DNA from: Bacteroidales bacterium
GTDB lineage: Bacteria; Bacteroidota; Bacteroidia; Bacteroidales; JAIPAH01
Reading direction: 5' to 3'
NCBI GenBank assembly: GCA_021740175.1
Contig: JAIPAH010000015.1
Location: 1-35,534 of the forward strand
Length of the DNA: 35,534 nucleotides
Shown here: positions 35,359-35,534 of the stretch, piece by piece
How positions within the stretch are numbered: position 1 is the stretch's first letter
Layout: each line of letters opens with the position of its first letter
Program-made: the position numbers and the translations under genes
Notes under the pieces: generated by a model
Told to the model about the DNA's origin: nothing
Seen by the model: only the letters and a program-made list of their open reading frames with translations
Databases searched by the model: none

Positions 35359-35534
35359 CTAAAAAGTCAGCGTAAACATCGACCCTTCTCCTGGACTGGA
35401 TCTTACTGATATATTCCCTTTATGGAGATGCATAATCTGCCTGGATAAGCTGAGGCCTATTCCGGAGCCGTTATCCTTGGAAGTATAGAAAGGCATAAAA
35501 ATTTTATCCATGCGATCGGGCTTGATGCCGCAGC
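35359..35534 (-). CDS. Sensor histidine kinase, C-terminal end (cut by window edge)
   Basis: The last 57 or so residues of an ATP-binding HATPase_c domain are visible. They show the F box IFMPFYTSK, the G2 box GSGIGLSLSRQI and the closing strands GNISVRSSPGEGSMFTLTF before a TAG stop. The sensor part and phospho-accepting His lie outside the window, so signal and partner are unknown. It is on the same strand as the M28 lipoprotein gene, 79 bp upstream of it. Confidence 0.88.
   Translation of the reverse strand, partial: CGIKPDRMDKIFMPFYTSKDNGSGIGLSLSRQIMHLHKGNISVRSSPGEGSMFTLTF

Overview
The window looks like chromosome from a member of the Bacteroidota, probably a free-living marine or sediment Bacteroidales/Marinilabiliales-type organism. 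Four things support this. The conserved order HU - mutY - ssb - gldE - gldD is present. Five secreted proteins end in type IX secretion system (T9SS) sorting domains. Several genes carry Bacteroidota-style TAnnTTTG promoter boxes and few show strong Shine-Dalgarno sequences. The secreted proteins are very rich in Asp and Glu. I see no tRNA, rRNA, CRISPR array, phage or intact insertion sequence.

Layout. 1-647: start of an FG-GAP repeat protein (minus strand, runs off the edge). 648-1415: gap with a hairpin and a degenerate 'ACGCTGAGnACGCA' intergenic repeat. 1416-7537 (minus): secreted M14 carboxypeptidase, gldD, gldE, ssb, mutY. 7671-14641 (plus): HU, a 29-residue basic COX24-like protein, RNase E/G, trpS, a small membrane protein, a membrane-anchored GyrI-like protein, hflX and lnt. 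14817-29796 (minus): a block of T9SS cargo (peptidylarginine-deiminase-like enzyme, subtilisin-like protease, gingipain-like C25 protease, Asp-box propeller protein) interrupted by pyruvate kinase. 29909-32689 (minus): polA. 32935-34269 (plus): PIN-PhoH ATPase. 34272-35279 (minus): glutaminyl-cyclase-like M28 lipoprotein. 35359-35534 (minus): C-terminal end of a sensor histidine kinase.

How the genes may work together. GldD and GldE belong to the gliding/T9SS gene set, and the five complete secreted proteins all carry a signal peptide plus a T9SS sorting domain. All five have Gln directly after the predicted signal-peptidase cleavage site, and the glutaminyl-cyclase-like lipoprotein in the same window could cap that Gln as pyroglutamate. 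The C25 protease, the deiminase (which keeps the residues I associate with recognition of C-terminal arginine in Porphyromonas PPAD) and the M14 carboxypeptidase could act one after another on extracellular peptides. The C25 protease and the neighbouring propeller protein share nearly the same C-terminal half, so two different heads sit on one duplicated tail. These links are inferences from sequence and position, not demonstrated functions.
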